A stretch of 16,058 nt of DNA, from NCBI GenBank assembly GCA_041481445.1, contig JBGPBV010000153.1:1-16058 (forward strand), read 5' to 3'. Shown in pieces: positions 1 to 6,474 of this stretch; the first letter of the stretch is position 1, and each line of letters begins with the position of its first letter. The DNA comes from AA29 sp041481445 (lineage in GTDB: Bacteria > Acidobacteriota > Vicinamibacteria > Fen-336). The notes under the pieces are model-generated. The model worked only from the letters and a program-made list of their open reading frames with translations. It was not told the origin of the DNA and did no database searches. The translations under genes and the position numbers were made by a program.

Positions 1-1228
1 CGGCCTGGTGGACGTGTGGGCGGCCGGCAACCACGATTTCGACTACGGCCCCCAGGCGTTCGCGGCCTGCCGGACGGCCTCGCGCGCTCCCGTGCTCGCG
101 GCCAACCTCGTCGACGCCTCCGGCGCCCCCGTCTTCACCGTCGACGGCAAGCCCTACGTCATCAAGACCGAGGGCGCCATCCGCATCGGCTTGTTCGGGC
201 TAGGCGGCCCCGACCTGGAGCGCCTCGTGCCTCCGGAGAACCTCCCGCCGGGGACGCACTGGATCGATCCGCTCCCCGTCGCCCGCCAGGTGGTGGCCGC
301 GCTGCGCCCGCAAGCGGACGCCGTGGTGTTCATTGGCCACCAGACGCGCGAGGACGACGAGGCCATGGCGCGCGCGGTGCCCGGCATCGACCTCGTGCTG
401 GGCACGCACTCGCATTTCAAGGGACCGCTCGTCACGATTCCCGGCACGCGAACCCGGTACATCTCCCCGTACCAGTACTTCACGTACGTCTCGCAAGTGG
501 ACCTGGAGTTCGCGGGCCGGACGCTGCGCGAGATCCGAGGCGGCCTGGTGCCGATCGACGCCCGCGTCGCCGAGGACCCCACCGTGGCGGCCGAGGTCGA
601 CCGCCGCCGTCGCGACCTCCTGTCCACTTATCCGGAGCGCTTCCGCGTGGTGGGACGCGCTCCGCGCGGCCTGAGCGACGAGGGCCTGTCCAGCGGCGAG
701 TCGGCGATCGGGAACTGGGCGACGGAGGTGCTGCGCCGGGTGTCGAAGGCCCAGGCCTACCTGGCCACCGCCTCGAGCTTCCGCGGCGGGCTGCCCGCGG
801 GCGACGTCACCCTCGAGGACTTCTACATGGCCGTCCCCTATCCGAACCGCGTCGTGATCGCGGAGATGACCGGCGCCCAGGTCGCGGAGCTGGTGGCGGC
901 CAGCCTGGCCCGCGCGGGCTCGGACGGGTTCAGCCAGCAGAGCGGCCTGCGCTATCGGATCGCGAGTGGACGGCCGTCCGGTCTCCAGATCCTGCGCGAC
1001 GCCGCGCGGCCGCAAGAGGGGTTCGTCCCCGTCGATCCGAAGGCCGTCTATCGCATCGGCACCTCCGACTACCAGGCGAAGCTGGCCGCCGGCTACAAGG
1101 ACCTGTTCGCGGCCGCGCGGGCGCTCACCGCCACCGACATCGACGCCCAGAAGGCGCTGCTCGACGAGCTCGCGCGGGCCCCGGCGGAAGCGGCGCTCGA
1201 CGGACGGTCGGGCGCGTCCCCCAGGTAG
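1..1228 (+). CDS. 5'-nucleotidase / bifunctional metallophosphoesterase, 5'-truncated by the window edge
   Basis: Two-domain periplasmic 5'-nucleotidase family protein (UshA type), which hydrolyses nucleotides or related phosphate esters with a two-metal centre. The reading frame is open from base 2, so the N-terminus lies outside the window; the in-frame GTG at 8 is internal. Visible metallophosphoesterase motifs are GNHDFDYG (about bases 26-49), an IGH segment near 334-342 and GTHSH near 401-415, which give the Asn/His metal ligands. The first Asp motifs (DxH, GD) must lie upstream. The C-terminal 5'-nucleotidase domain starts near 690 with a SAIGNWATEVL stretch. It continues with SSFRGGLPAGDVT (about 773-811), a PYPNRVV segment and GTSDYQAKLAAGY near 1060, which matches the family's substrate-binding region. 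Eight bases separate its stop from the next gene. The domain assignment is firm; the substrate is not determinable. Export is inferred from the family because the signal peptide is not visible. Confidence 0.9.
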   Translation, partial: GLVDVWAAGNHDFDYGPQAFAACRTASRAPVLAANLVDASGAPVFTVDGKPYVIKTEGAIRIGLFGLGGPDLERLVPPENLPPGTHWIDPLPVARQVVAALRPQADAVVFIGHQTREDDEAMARAVPGIDLVLGTHSHFKGPLVTIPGTRTRYISPYQYFTYVSQVDLEFAGRTLREIRGGLVPIDARVAEDPTVAAEVDRRRRDLLSTYPERFRVVGRAPRGLSDEGLSSGESAIGNWATEVLRRVSKAQAYLATASSFRGGLPAGDVTLEDFYMAVPYPNRVVIAEMTGAQVAELVAASLARAGSDGFSQQSGLRYRIASGRPSGLQILRDAARPQEGFVPVDPKAVYRIGTSDYQAKLAAGYKDLFAAARALTATDIDAQKALLDELARAPAEAALDGRSGASPR

Positions 1229-1231
1229 AAT
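1226..1231 (+). promoter_or_regulatory. Possible -10 hexamer of a leaderless promoter for the phosphatase-like gene
   Basis: TAGAAT lies 5 nt before the ATG at 1237, and no Shine-Dalgarno sequence precedes that ATG. The hexamer contains the TAG stop of the upstream gene. The geometry would place transcription start at or next to the start codon. The same arrangement occurs before the genes at 8066 and 12318. No clear -35 element is visible. This is an inference from spacing and recurrence. Confidence 0.35.
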
Positions 1232-1236
1232 CGCGC

Positions 1237-3081
1237 ATGGCCTCTCCGCGAGGCCCGCTCTCGTCGGTCGAGCAGGTCCGCGACGAGCTGCGGCGGCTCG
1301 GGTACCTCGAGCACGGCCTCGACCGGTTCGTGCTGGCGGGAGCGGGCTCGACCAGCCCCGCGCGCGCCTCCGCCCGCGCCGCCGCGCGCGTCGGCGTCCT
1401 GGGCGGGCTCCTGTTCGGGGCGGCCCTGGCCGTGGCCGCCGCCTCCCTGGACCCGCGCCTCCTCCGCGAGCCGCGCGACCTCCTCGTCCTCTCCCTGTAC
1501 CTCGTGATCGCGCTGGCGATGGTGACGGCGGCGGCGGCATTCCTCGGCGGCCTGGCCGCCGGGTGGTGGGCGCGGCGGCGCGAGCGGCGGCCGGGGCCGA
1601 CGGTCAGCCGCAACGTCGGGCTGGCCCTGGGCGTGGCCGGCCTCGCCTACACGGCCCTCTGGTGGCGTGCGCACGCCTGGGGCGCGCCCCTGGCCACGCA
1701 GGTCGGGTCGATCCTGCTCGGCCTCCTCCTGGCGGCGGCGCTGGGCCGGTTCGGCGCCCTGGCCGCGGTGGCGGTGCTCACCGCGGGCGGGATGGGCGAC
1801 CGCCTGCCCGAGGCCAGCCTCTCGCGCCGGCGGATGCTGCCACTCCTCGTCGCGGCCGCCCTCCTCCTCGGCGGCGCGGTGTCCGCCGCCGCCTATCTGT
1901 CGGGAGTGTCCGGCCCCGCCGCTCCCGATTTCGCCGTGGTGCCGACCGGCCTGCACGTCCGCGTGCTCGGCGTCGACGGCCTGGACCGGCGCATGGCCGA
2001 CCAGATGATCGGACGCGGAGAGATGCCGCGCCTCCAGGCCCTGCGCGCCGCGGGCGCGCAGGCCGTCTTGACCGCGGAGCCGGAGCAGGTGCCGGCCATC
2101 GTGTGGACGACGATCGCCACCGGCCGCGGCCCGGAGGCCCACGGCATCCGCTCGACGGGCGCGCGCCGGCTGCCCGGGATGCGCCTGCCCGTGGCCTTGC
2201 GCGGCGACGACCCGTTCGCGCGGGCGCTCAGCGCGGCCGGCGACCTGCTGCGCCTGGGCCGCGCGCAGCCGGCCAGCTCCGTCCTCCGGGGCGCCAAGAC
2301 CTTCTGGAACGTGGCCTCCGAGAAGGGGCTCCGCGTCGGCGTCGTCAACTGGTGGGCGACCTGGCCCGCCGATCCGGTCAACGGCGCGATCGTGACCGAG
2401 CGCGCGCTGTTCAAGCTCGAGAAGGGCGGGCCCTTCGAGCGCGAGACCTGGCCGGCGGAGGTCTTCGACCGCCTGCGGCCGCTGGCCGCGCGCGCCGGGA
2501 GCGACAAGCCGCGCGGGATCGATGCGTTCGCGCTGGAGGCCGCGGGCCTGCTGCGGACCCCGGAGCGGCCGGACGTCGAGGCCGTGTACCTTCCGGGCCT
2601 CGACATCGCGACCATGCAGCACCTCGGCGACAGCGGCGCCGCCGACCTGGCCTCGCTGGACGCGCGCCTCGACGCCGTGCGCGCGTACTACCGTTTCGTC
2701 GACGGCGTGATCGGCCAGGCCGTGGACGCGCTGGCCGCCGGCGACGTCCTCCTGCTCGTCGGCGATCCGGGGCGGCTGGCCCGCCGCGCCGGCCGCGCCG
2801 AGGGCCTGCTCGTGCTCGCCGGCGGGCCCGTGAGTCCCGGCGACCTCGGCCAGGCCTCCGAGCGCGACGTCACCCCGACCGTGCTGCACCTGTCCGGCCT
2901 GCCCGTGAGCCGCGAGCTGGAGGGGAAGGCCCTCGAGACGGCTCTCACCGCGAGCTTCCGCGCCGCCCACCCGCTGCGCACCGTGGATTCCTACGGCCGG
3001 CGCGCCCCCACGCGGCCGGCGGAGAGCGCGTTCGACCGGGACATGCTCGAGGAGCTGCGCAGCCTCGGCTACGTCCAGTAG
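1237..3081 (+). CDS. Multi-pass membrane protein with degenerate alkaline-phosphatase-like (type I phosphodiesterase) domain
   Basis: 614 residues. After a short cytoplasmic start carrying an ELRRLGY motif (17-23), about four or five hydrophobic segments span roughly 51-72, 82-110, 126-145, 155-182 and 200-222. A large soluble domain (about 238-575) then follows. Its fold is shown by VLGVDGLD (Asp247), WTTIATGRGPEAHGI (290-304), KTFWNVASEKGLRVGVVNWW (354-373), YLPGLDI (451-457) and DVTPTVLHLSGLP (544-556). These are characteristic of the alkaline phosphatase/type I phosphodiesterase superfamily. The usual Ser/Thr-Pro before the Trp reads Pro286-Ala287. The usual SDHG reads GDPG (509-512), and the following GxH is absent, so activity is doubtful. 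The C-terminus ends ELRSLGYVQ, a tail common in such proteins. The ATG at 1237 is chosen because the open frame upstream of it is antisense-like shadow. It may be cotranscribed with the nucleotidase or have its own leaderless promoter. It could be a structural or transport-coupled membrane protein rather than a hydrolase. Confidence 0.8.
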   Translation: MASPRGPLSSVEQVRDELRRLGYLEHGLDRFVLAGAGSTSPARASARAAARVGVLGGLLFGAALAVAAASLDPRLLREPRDLLVLSLYLVIALAMVTAAAAFLGGLAAGWWARRRERRPGPTVSRNVGLALGVAGLAYTALWWRAHAWGAPLATQVGSILLGLLLAAALGRFGALAAVAVLTAGGMGDRLPEASLSRRRMLPLLVAAALLLGGAVSAAAYLSGVSGPAAPDFAVVPTGLHVRVLGVDGLDRRMADQMIGRGEMPRLQALRAAGAQAVLTAEPEQVPAIVWTTIATGRGPEAHGIRSTGARRLPGMRLPVALRGDDPFARALSAAGDLLRLGRAQPASSVLRGAKTFWNVASEKGLRVGVVNWWATWPADPVNGAIVTERALFKLEKGGPFERETWPAEVFDRLRPLAARAGSDKPRGIDAFALEAAGLLRTPERPDVEAVYLPGLDIATMQHLGDSGAADLASLDARLDAVRAYYRFVDGVIGQAVDALAAGDVLLLVGDPGRLARRAGRAEGLLVLAGGPVSPGDLGQASERDVTPTVLHLSGLPVSRELEGKALETALTASFRAAHPLRTVDSYGRRAPTRPAESAFDRDMLEELRSLGYVQ

Positions 3082-3085
3082 CGCC

Positions 3086-3475
3086 CTAGGACTCGTCCCC
3101 GCCCGCGGCGCGGGGATAGACCTTGATCGCCTGCCAGCGCCGGAGGAGGACCTGGCCGGGCGCGAAGCCACGGGGCTTGCTCACGTCCGCGACGCGGCAC
3201 ACGTGGACCTCGACCTTGCCCCGCGCCCCGCGGGCCTTCGAGTTCCAGGCCGCCAGCTCGGCCGCGCGCTGCAGGACCGCGGCCGGCAGCTCGGCCAGGC
3301 GGTCCGGGTTGCGTACGACGACGTGGCTGCCCGGCGGCCCGGACACGTGGAGCCAGAAGTCGTGCGGCTCGGCCACGCCGAAGGTCAGCGCGTCGTTCTG
3401 GGCGTCGCCCTTGCCGACGAGGACCTCGAACCCCTCCACCGACTCCGTCCGGAAGCCCCGGCCCTTGCTGGCCAT
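3086..3475 (-). CDS. Stand-alone NFACT-R (DUF814) RNA-binding domain protein
   Basis: 129-residue protein consisting almost only of the NFACT-R domain found at the C-terminus of RqcH/NEMF ribosome-quality-control proteins. Visible motifs are EVLVGKGDAQNDALTF (17-32), HDFWLHVSGPPGSHVVVR (38-55), an AAELAAWNSKARG helix (71-83), the KVEVHV strand and VSKPRGFAPGQVLL (98-111). These match the family's order: vGrna.qND, dDiWLH, GSHVvi, A..aayyS, kgakpG. The NFACT-N and coiled-coil regions of full-length RqcH are absent, so it is not a complete tailing factor. Known stand-alone family members are thought to bind RNA; here that is an inference. The ATG at 3475 was chosen because the domain starts right after it. 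An in-frame ATG upstream (MRRVYARSS...) would only add a non-conserved extension. The gene is convergent with the phosphatase-like gene (4 bp apart) and divergent from the decarboxylase (57 bp). Confidence 0.85.
   Translation of the reverse strand: MASKGRGFRTESVEGFEVLVGKGDAQNDALTFGVAEPHDFWLHVSGPPGSHVVVRNPDRLAELPAAVLQRAAELAAWNSKARGARGKVEVHVCRVADVSKPRGFAPGQVLLRRWQAIKVYPRAAGGDES
3096..3116. repeat. GC-rich inverted repeat at a convergent gene junction
   Basis: TCCCCGC (3096-3102) is the reverse complement of GCGGGGA (3110-3116), giving a 7-bp stem with a 7-nt loop. It starts 15 nt after the stop of the plus-strand phosphatase-like gene and lies inside the last codons of the minus-strand NFACT-R gene. 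No U-tract follows, so an intrinsic terminator is not demonstrated. In sequence this rich in G and C, such hairpins also arise by chance. Confidence 0.25.
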
Positions 3476-3504
3476 CTGCGGATTTTCGCCCAGGGACGAC
3501 CTGG

Positions 3505-3512
3505 CATATACA
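3505..3512. promoter_or_regulatory. AT-rich CATATACA element in the divergent NFACT-R / decarboxylase gap
   Basis: The 57-bp gap between the divergent genes contains CATATACA, one of the few AT-rich runs in the window. Its TATA core could act as a -10 on either strand. On the plus strand it would start transcription near 3517-3520, about 14 nt before the decarboxylase ATG. On the minus strand TATATG lies about 30 nt before the NFACT-R ATG. No convincing -35 is visible, so the assignment is tentative. Confidence 0.3.
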
Positions 3513-3532
3513 CGGCGCATGAGGACCCGACC

Positions 3533-4987
3533 ATGAAGGACTTCGACCTGCCGCCGGAAGAGGTGCGGCGGCTGGGCTACCTGGCCGCGGACGCGGTGGC
3601 CGGCCATCGCGCCCTTCTCCTGTCGCACCCGGTCTTCGGCAAGGTCGGCGCGGGGGCGGCCCTGTTCGACGAGCCGCTGCCCGAAGAGGGCCTTTCCGCG
3701 GAGGAGGTGCTGGCCTTCGTGCGCGAGCACGTGCTGCCCCGGCCCATGGGGAACTCGCATCCGCGCTTCTTCGGCTTCATCAACGCGACCGCGGACCCGC
3801 TGGGGACGATCGGCGACTACCTCGCCTCCGCCATGAACCCCAACTGCTGGGGCGGCGACCACTCGCCGATCCACGTCGAGCACCGCGTCATGGCCTGGCT
3901 GGCCGAGATCGTCGGCTTCCCCGCCGGCAGCGAAGGCATCCTCGCCTCCGGCGGCTCGATGGCGAACTTCATCGCGCTCGCCGCGGCCCGGCGCGCCGTC
4001 GTGCCCGGCAACGTGCGCGAGGAGGGCGTGGCCGCCGCCGGACGCCCGCGGCCGATCGTCTACGCCTCCGACCAGGTGCACTCCTGCGTGGACCGCGCCG
4101 TCGACCTCCTCGGCATCGGCCTCCAGAGCTTGCGCAAGATCGAGACCGACGACCGCTTCCGCATCCGGCTCGACCTCCTGCGGCGGGCGGTCGAGGACGA
4201 TCGCCGTGCCGGCGGCCATCCCGCGATCGTGGTCGGCAATGCCGGCACCGTGAACACCGGCGCCATCGATCCCCTGGACGAGCTGGCCGACTTCTGCGCG
4301 AAGGAGTCGCTCTGGTTCCACGTGGACGGCGCCTACGGCGCGATGGCCACGGTGTCCGAGCGGCTGCGGCCGCTGTTCTCGGGCCTGGCGAGGGCCGACT
4401 CCCTGGCCGCCGATCCCCACAAGTGGCTCTACGTGCCCTACGAGGCGGGGGCCACGCTCGTGCGCGAGAAGGGCCGCCTGCCCGACGCCTTCCGGCGCTT
4501 CCCGGAGTACCTCGCCTCCGATCCCGAGAGCCCCTTCCCCGGCCCGGCCTGGTTCGCGGAGCGTGGGCCCGAGCTGAGCCGCTCCTTCAAGGCCCTCAAG
4601 GTCTGGATGGGCCTCAAGCGCCACGGCCGGCGCGGGTATGCACGGGCGGTGGAGCACGACGTCGCCCTCGCGAGGTTCCTCGAAGGCGAGGTGGATCGCC
4701 GTCCGGAGTTCGAGCGGCAAGCGGAGACGGTGCTGTCGATCGTGAACTTCCGCTACCGGCCCCCCGGCCGCGAGCTGGCCGCGGAGGTCCTCGACCAGGT
4801 GAACCGGCGCATCGTGAACCGGCTGGTGGGCAGCGGGTCGTTCTTCCTCGCCCCGACCGTCCTGAAGGGACGCGCGTCGCTGCGCGTGTGCATCGTGAAC
4901 TTCCGCACGAGCGAGGACGACCTGCGGTTCCTCCTCGACGAGGCGGCCCGCACGGGGCGGGAATTGGTGGAGGAGGCCAGGCCATGA
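3533..4987 (+). CDS. PLP-dependent group II decarboxylase (aromatic-L-amino-acid decarboxylase family)
   Basis: 484 residues, the usual length for fold-type I group II decarboxylases, which convert amino acids to amines with pyridoxal phosphate in the cytoplasm. Landmarks are HPRFFGFINA (76-85), NPNCWGGDHSP (102-112), ASGGSMANF (138-146) in the cofactor phosphate site and QVHSCVDRA (181-189), whose His183 should stack on the PLP ring. Further along are GNAGTVNTGAIDP (235-247), WFHVDGAYGA (261-270) with Asp265 pairing to the pyridine nitrogen, and DPHKWLYVPYEAG (294-306), where Lys297 should form the Schiff base. All catalytic residues are present. The substrate (tyrosine, tryptophan, DOPA or other) cannot be read from the sequence. 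The ATG at 3533 is preceded by a GAGG at 3521-3524. The stop overlaps the next gene's start (ATGA at 4984), so the two are translationally coupled. Confidence 0.92.
   Translation: MKDFDLPPEEVRRLGYLAADAVAGHRALLLSHPVFGKVGAGAALFDEPLPEEGLSAEEVLAFVREHVLPRPMGNSHPRFFGFINATADPLGTIGDYLASAMNPNCWGGDHSPIHVEHRVMAWLAEIVGFPAGSEGILASGGSMANFIALAAARRAVVPGNVREEGVAAAGRPRPIVYASDQVHSCVDRAVDLLGIGLQSLRKIETDDRFRIRLDLLRRAVEDDRRAGGHPAIVVGNAGTVNTGAIDPLDELADFCAKESLWFHVDGAYGAMATVSERLRPLFSGLARADSLAADPHKWLYVPYEAGATLVREKGRLPDAFRRFPEYLASDPESPFPGPAWFAERGPELSRSFKALKVWMGLKRHGRRGYARAVEHDVALARFLEGEVDRRPEFERQAETVLSIVNFRYRPPGRELAAEVLDQVNRRIVNRLVGSGSFFLAPTVLKGRASLRVCIVNFRTSEDDLRFLLDEAARTGRELVEEARP
4969..4976 (+). promoter_or_regulatory. 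Strong ribosome binding site for the lactonase-like gene
   Basis: GGAGGAGG lies 7 nt before the ATG at 4984, inside the end of the decarboxylase gene. It supports the chosen start and reinitiation at the ATGA overlap. Confidence 0.7.
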
Positions 4988-5823
4988 GGACCTTTCTGCT
5001 CGCCGCCGTCGTGGCCTCGCTGGCGGCATCGCCCCTGCCCTCGCCCGCGCCGCCCCCGAGCTACTCGATCGAGGCCGTCCGCTACGCGACGGTGCCGCAG
5101 TTCCCCGTCTCCGGCCTGGTCATGGGGGCGCCCGCCGGCGAGAAGATCGACATCGCGATGGTGGTGTGGCTCATCCGCGGCGGGGGCCGGACCGTCCTCT
5201 TCGACAGCGGATTCCACCGCGAGAAGTGGATGAAGCAGTTCCAGATCGCCGACTACCTGCGGCCGGACGAGGCCGTGCGCACGGCCGGCGCGGCGCCCGA
5301 AGACGTGACGGACGTGGTCATCAGCCACGCCCACTGGGACCACATGGGCGGCATCGACCTCTTTCCACGCGCGACGGTCTGGATCCAGAAGGACGAGTTC
5401 TCGTACTACACGGGAGCGGCCTGGCAGCCGGGCGGACGCCACGGGGGCATCGACCCGGAGGACGTGGCCGTCCTCGTCAAGCTCAACACCGAGGGCCGGC
5501 TGCGGCTGGTGGACGGCGACGACGTCGAGCTGCTGCCCGGCATCCGCGCCTACACCGGGGCCCGCCACACCTACGCCTCGCAGTACCTGCGCGTGGGCGG
5601 CGATCCCGCCTTCGTCCTGGCCTCCGACAACTGCTACCTCTATCGGAACCTGGAGACGCACGCGGCCAGCGCCACCTTCACCGAGGCCGACCGCGAGGGG
5701 AACCTGCGCGCCCAGGAGCGCATGGTCGCGCTGGCCGGTGGCGTCGAGCGGGTCGTGCCCGGCCACGACGCCCGCCAGTTCGAGCGCTACCCGACCGTCG
5801 GCCGCGTGGCGCGCATCCGTTGA
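4984..5823 (+). CDS. Exported metallo-beta-lactamase-fold hydrolase, N-acyl homoserine lactonase family
   Basis: 279 residues with a signal peptide (MRTFLLAAVVASLAAS..., cleavage about residue 16-24) and a metallo-beta-lactamase fold. The zinc motif is SHAHWDHMGG (114-123), giving His115, His117, Asp119 and His120. Further ligands are His195 in the YTGARHTYASQYL segment, Asp215 in VLASDNCYLY and His261 in VVPGHDARQFERYP, so both metal sites are complete. The insertion around 131-150 and the sequence after His195 resemble the AHL-lactonase (AiiA/AttM) branch rather than glyoxalase II. The expected reaction is opening of a lactone ring in the periplasm, possibly quorum quenching, but other lactones or esters are equally possible. 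It is coupled to the upstream decarboxylase by a 4-nt ATGA overlap, which suggests a shared substrate or condition. Confidence 0.85.
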   Translation: MRTFLLAAVVASLAASPLPSPAPPPSYSIEAVRYATVPQFPVSGLVMGAPAGEKIDIAMVVWLIRGGGRTVLFDSGFHREKWMKQFQIADYLRPDEAVRTAGAAPEDVTDVVISHAHWDHMGGIDLFPRATVWIQKDEFSYYTGAAWQPGGRHGGIDPEDVAVLVKLNTEGRLRLVDGDDVELLPGIRAYTGARHTYASQYLRVGGDPAFVLASDNCYLYRNLETHAASATFTEADREGNLRAQERMVALAGGVERVVPGHDARQFERYPTVGRVARIR

Positions 5824-5865
5824 GAGATCACCGGTTCAAACCCCCCGGGGCCGGGCGGCGTCTCA
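5821..5865. repeat. Imperfect inverted repeat after the lactonase-like gene
   Basis: TGAGA (5821-5825, containing the stop codon) is complementary to TCTCA (5861-5865). Inside it, two CCGG blocks (5831-5834 and 5851-5854) could extend an imperfect stem around a C/G-rich centre. It could be a transcript-end structure separating the decarboxylase-lactonase pair from the sigma-factor operon. There is no U-tract, so the terminator role is a guess. Confidence 0.2.
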
Positions 5866-5876
5866 GTGGTTGGCGT

Positions 5877-5903
5877 GGAACTCACGGCGGCATACCAGGT
5901 TGC
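5877..5903 (+). promoter_or_regulatory. Possible ECF-type promoter upstream of the sigma factor gene
   Basis: GGAACT (5877-5882) matches the common ECF -35 core GGAAC. Fifteen bases later comes GGTTGC (5898-5903), in the place of a -10. The sigma factor's likely start codon at 5932 lies downstream. ECF operons are frequently autoregulated, so self-recognition is plausible. The -10 match is poor and a single site proves little. Confidence 0.25.
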
Positions 5904-5931
5904 AGGGCATGAGGCCAAGGCCATAGCGGAC

Positions 5932-6474
5932 GTGGAGGCCGACCCGCGCGCCCAGGAGCGGGCGCTGGTGGCTCGCGCCCAGGCCGGGGACCTCGAGGCG
6001 TTCGAGGCCCTCTACCGGGCGAACCGGGGCCGTGTCTACGCGCTGTGCTATCGCATGGCCGGGGAGGCCACGCTCGCCGAGGAGCTGGCGCAGGACGTGT
6101 TCGTGCGGGCCTGGCAGCGGCTGGGCTCGTTCCGGGGAGAGAGCGCGTTCTCGTCGTGGCTGCATCCGCTGACCGTGAACGTCGCGCTGTCGGAGCGGCG
6201 CTCGCGGCGGCGGCGGACGTCGAGGGTGATGACCACGGACGACCCGTCCGCCTACGAGCGGCCGGTCGTGCCGAAGACGGGCCCGGAGGCGTCCGTGGAC
6301 CTCGATCGCGCGCTTTCGACGCTGCCGGCGGGCGCGCGGGCGGTGTTCGTCCTCCACGACGTCGAGGGGTACAAGCACGAGGAGATCGCGAAGATGACGG
6401 GCGTGGCCACCGGGACCTCCAAGGCGCAGCTGCACCGGGCCCGGCGGCTCTTGAGGGAGGCACTCGACCGATGA
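5932..6474 (+). CDS. ECF-family RNA polymerase sigma factor
   Basis: 180 residues from the GTG at 5932, a standard ECF length. Region 2 spans about 11-95, with GDLEAFEALYRANRGRVYALC (19-39), AEELAQDVFVRAW (49-61) and FSSWLHPLTVNVALSERR (73-90), the core-binding and -10 recognition part. Region 4 (about 123-178) has LSTLPAGARAVFVLHDVEGY, the HEEIAKMTGV helix-turn-helix and AQLHRARRLLREAL, which read the -35. The frame is open back to a GTG at 5866. I reject that start because the 22 codons between have many A/T third positions (GTT, GCA, ATA), unlike the rest of the gene, and ECF proteins normally begin just before this point. The stop overlaps the anti-sigma ATG (ATGA at 6471), typical of a sigma/anti-sigma pair. 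It probably drives an envelope-related regulon. Confidence 0.92.
   Translation: MEADPRAQERALVARAQAGDLEAFEALYRANRGRVYALCYRMAGEATLAEELAQDVFVRAWQRLGSFRGESAFSSWLHPLTVNVALSERRSRRRRTSRVMTTDDPSAYERPVVPKTGPEASVDLDRALSTLPAGARAVFVLHDVEGYKHEEIAKMTGVATGTSKAQLHRARRLLREALDR

Noticed and set aside
1093..3171. Long minus-strand open frame opposite the phosphatase-like gene
   Set aside because: Low-complexity Arg/Gly/Ala translation without recognisable domains; the plus strand carries the conserved motifs.
3565..3582. RRLGYL in the decarboxylase resembling the ELRRLGY motif of the phosphatase-like protein
   Set aside because: A R-x-LGY segment is ordinary near the N-terminus of group II decarboxylases; the match is coincidental.
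5831..5848. GGTTCAAA followed by a C-run, resembling a tRNA T-arm
   Set aside because: No acceptor stem, anticodon arm or D-arm can be built around it.
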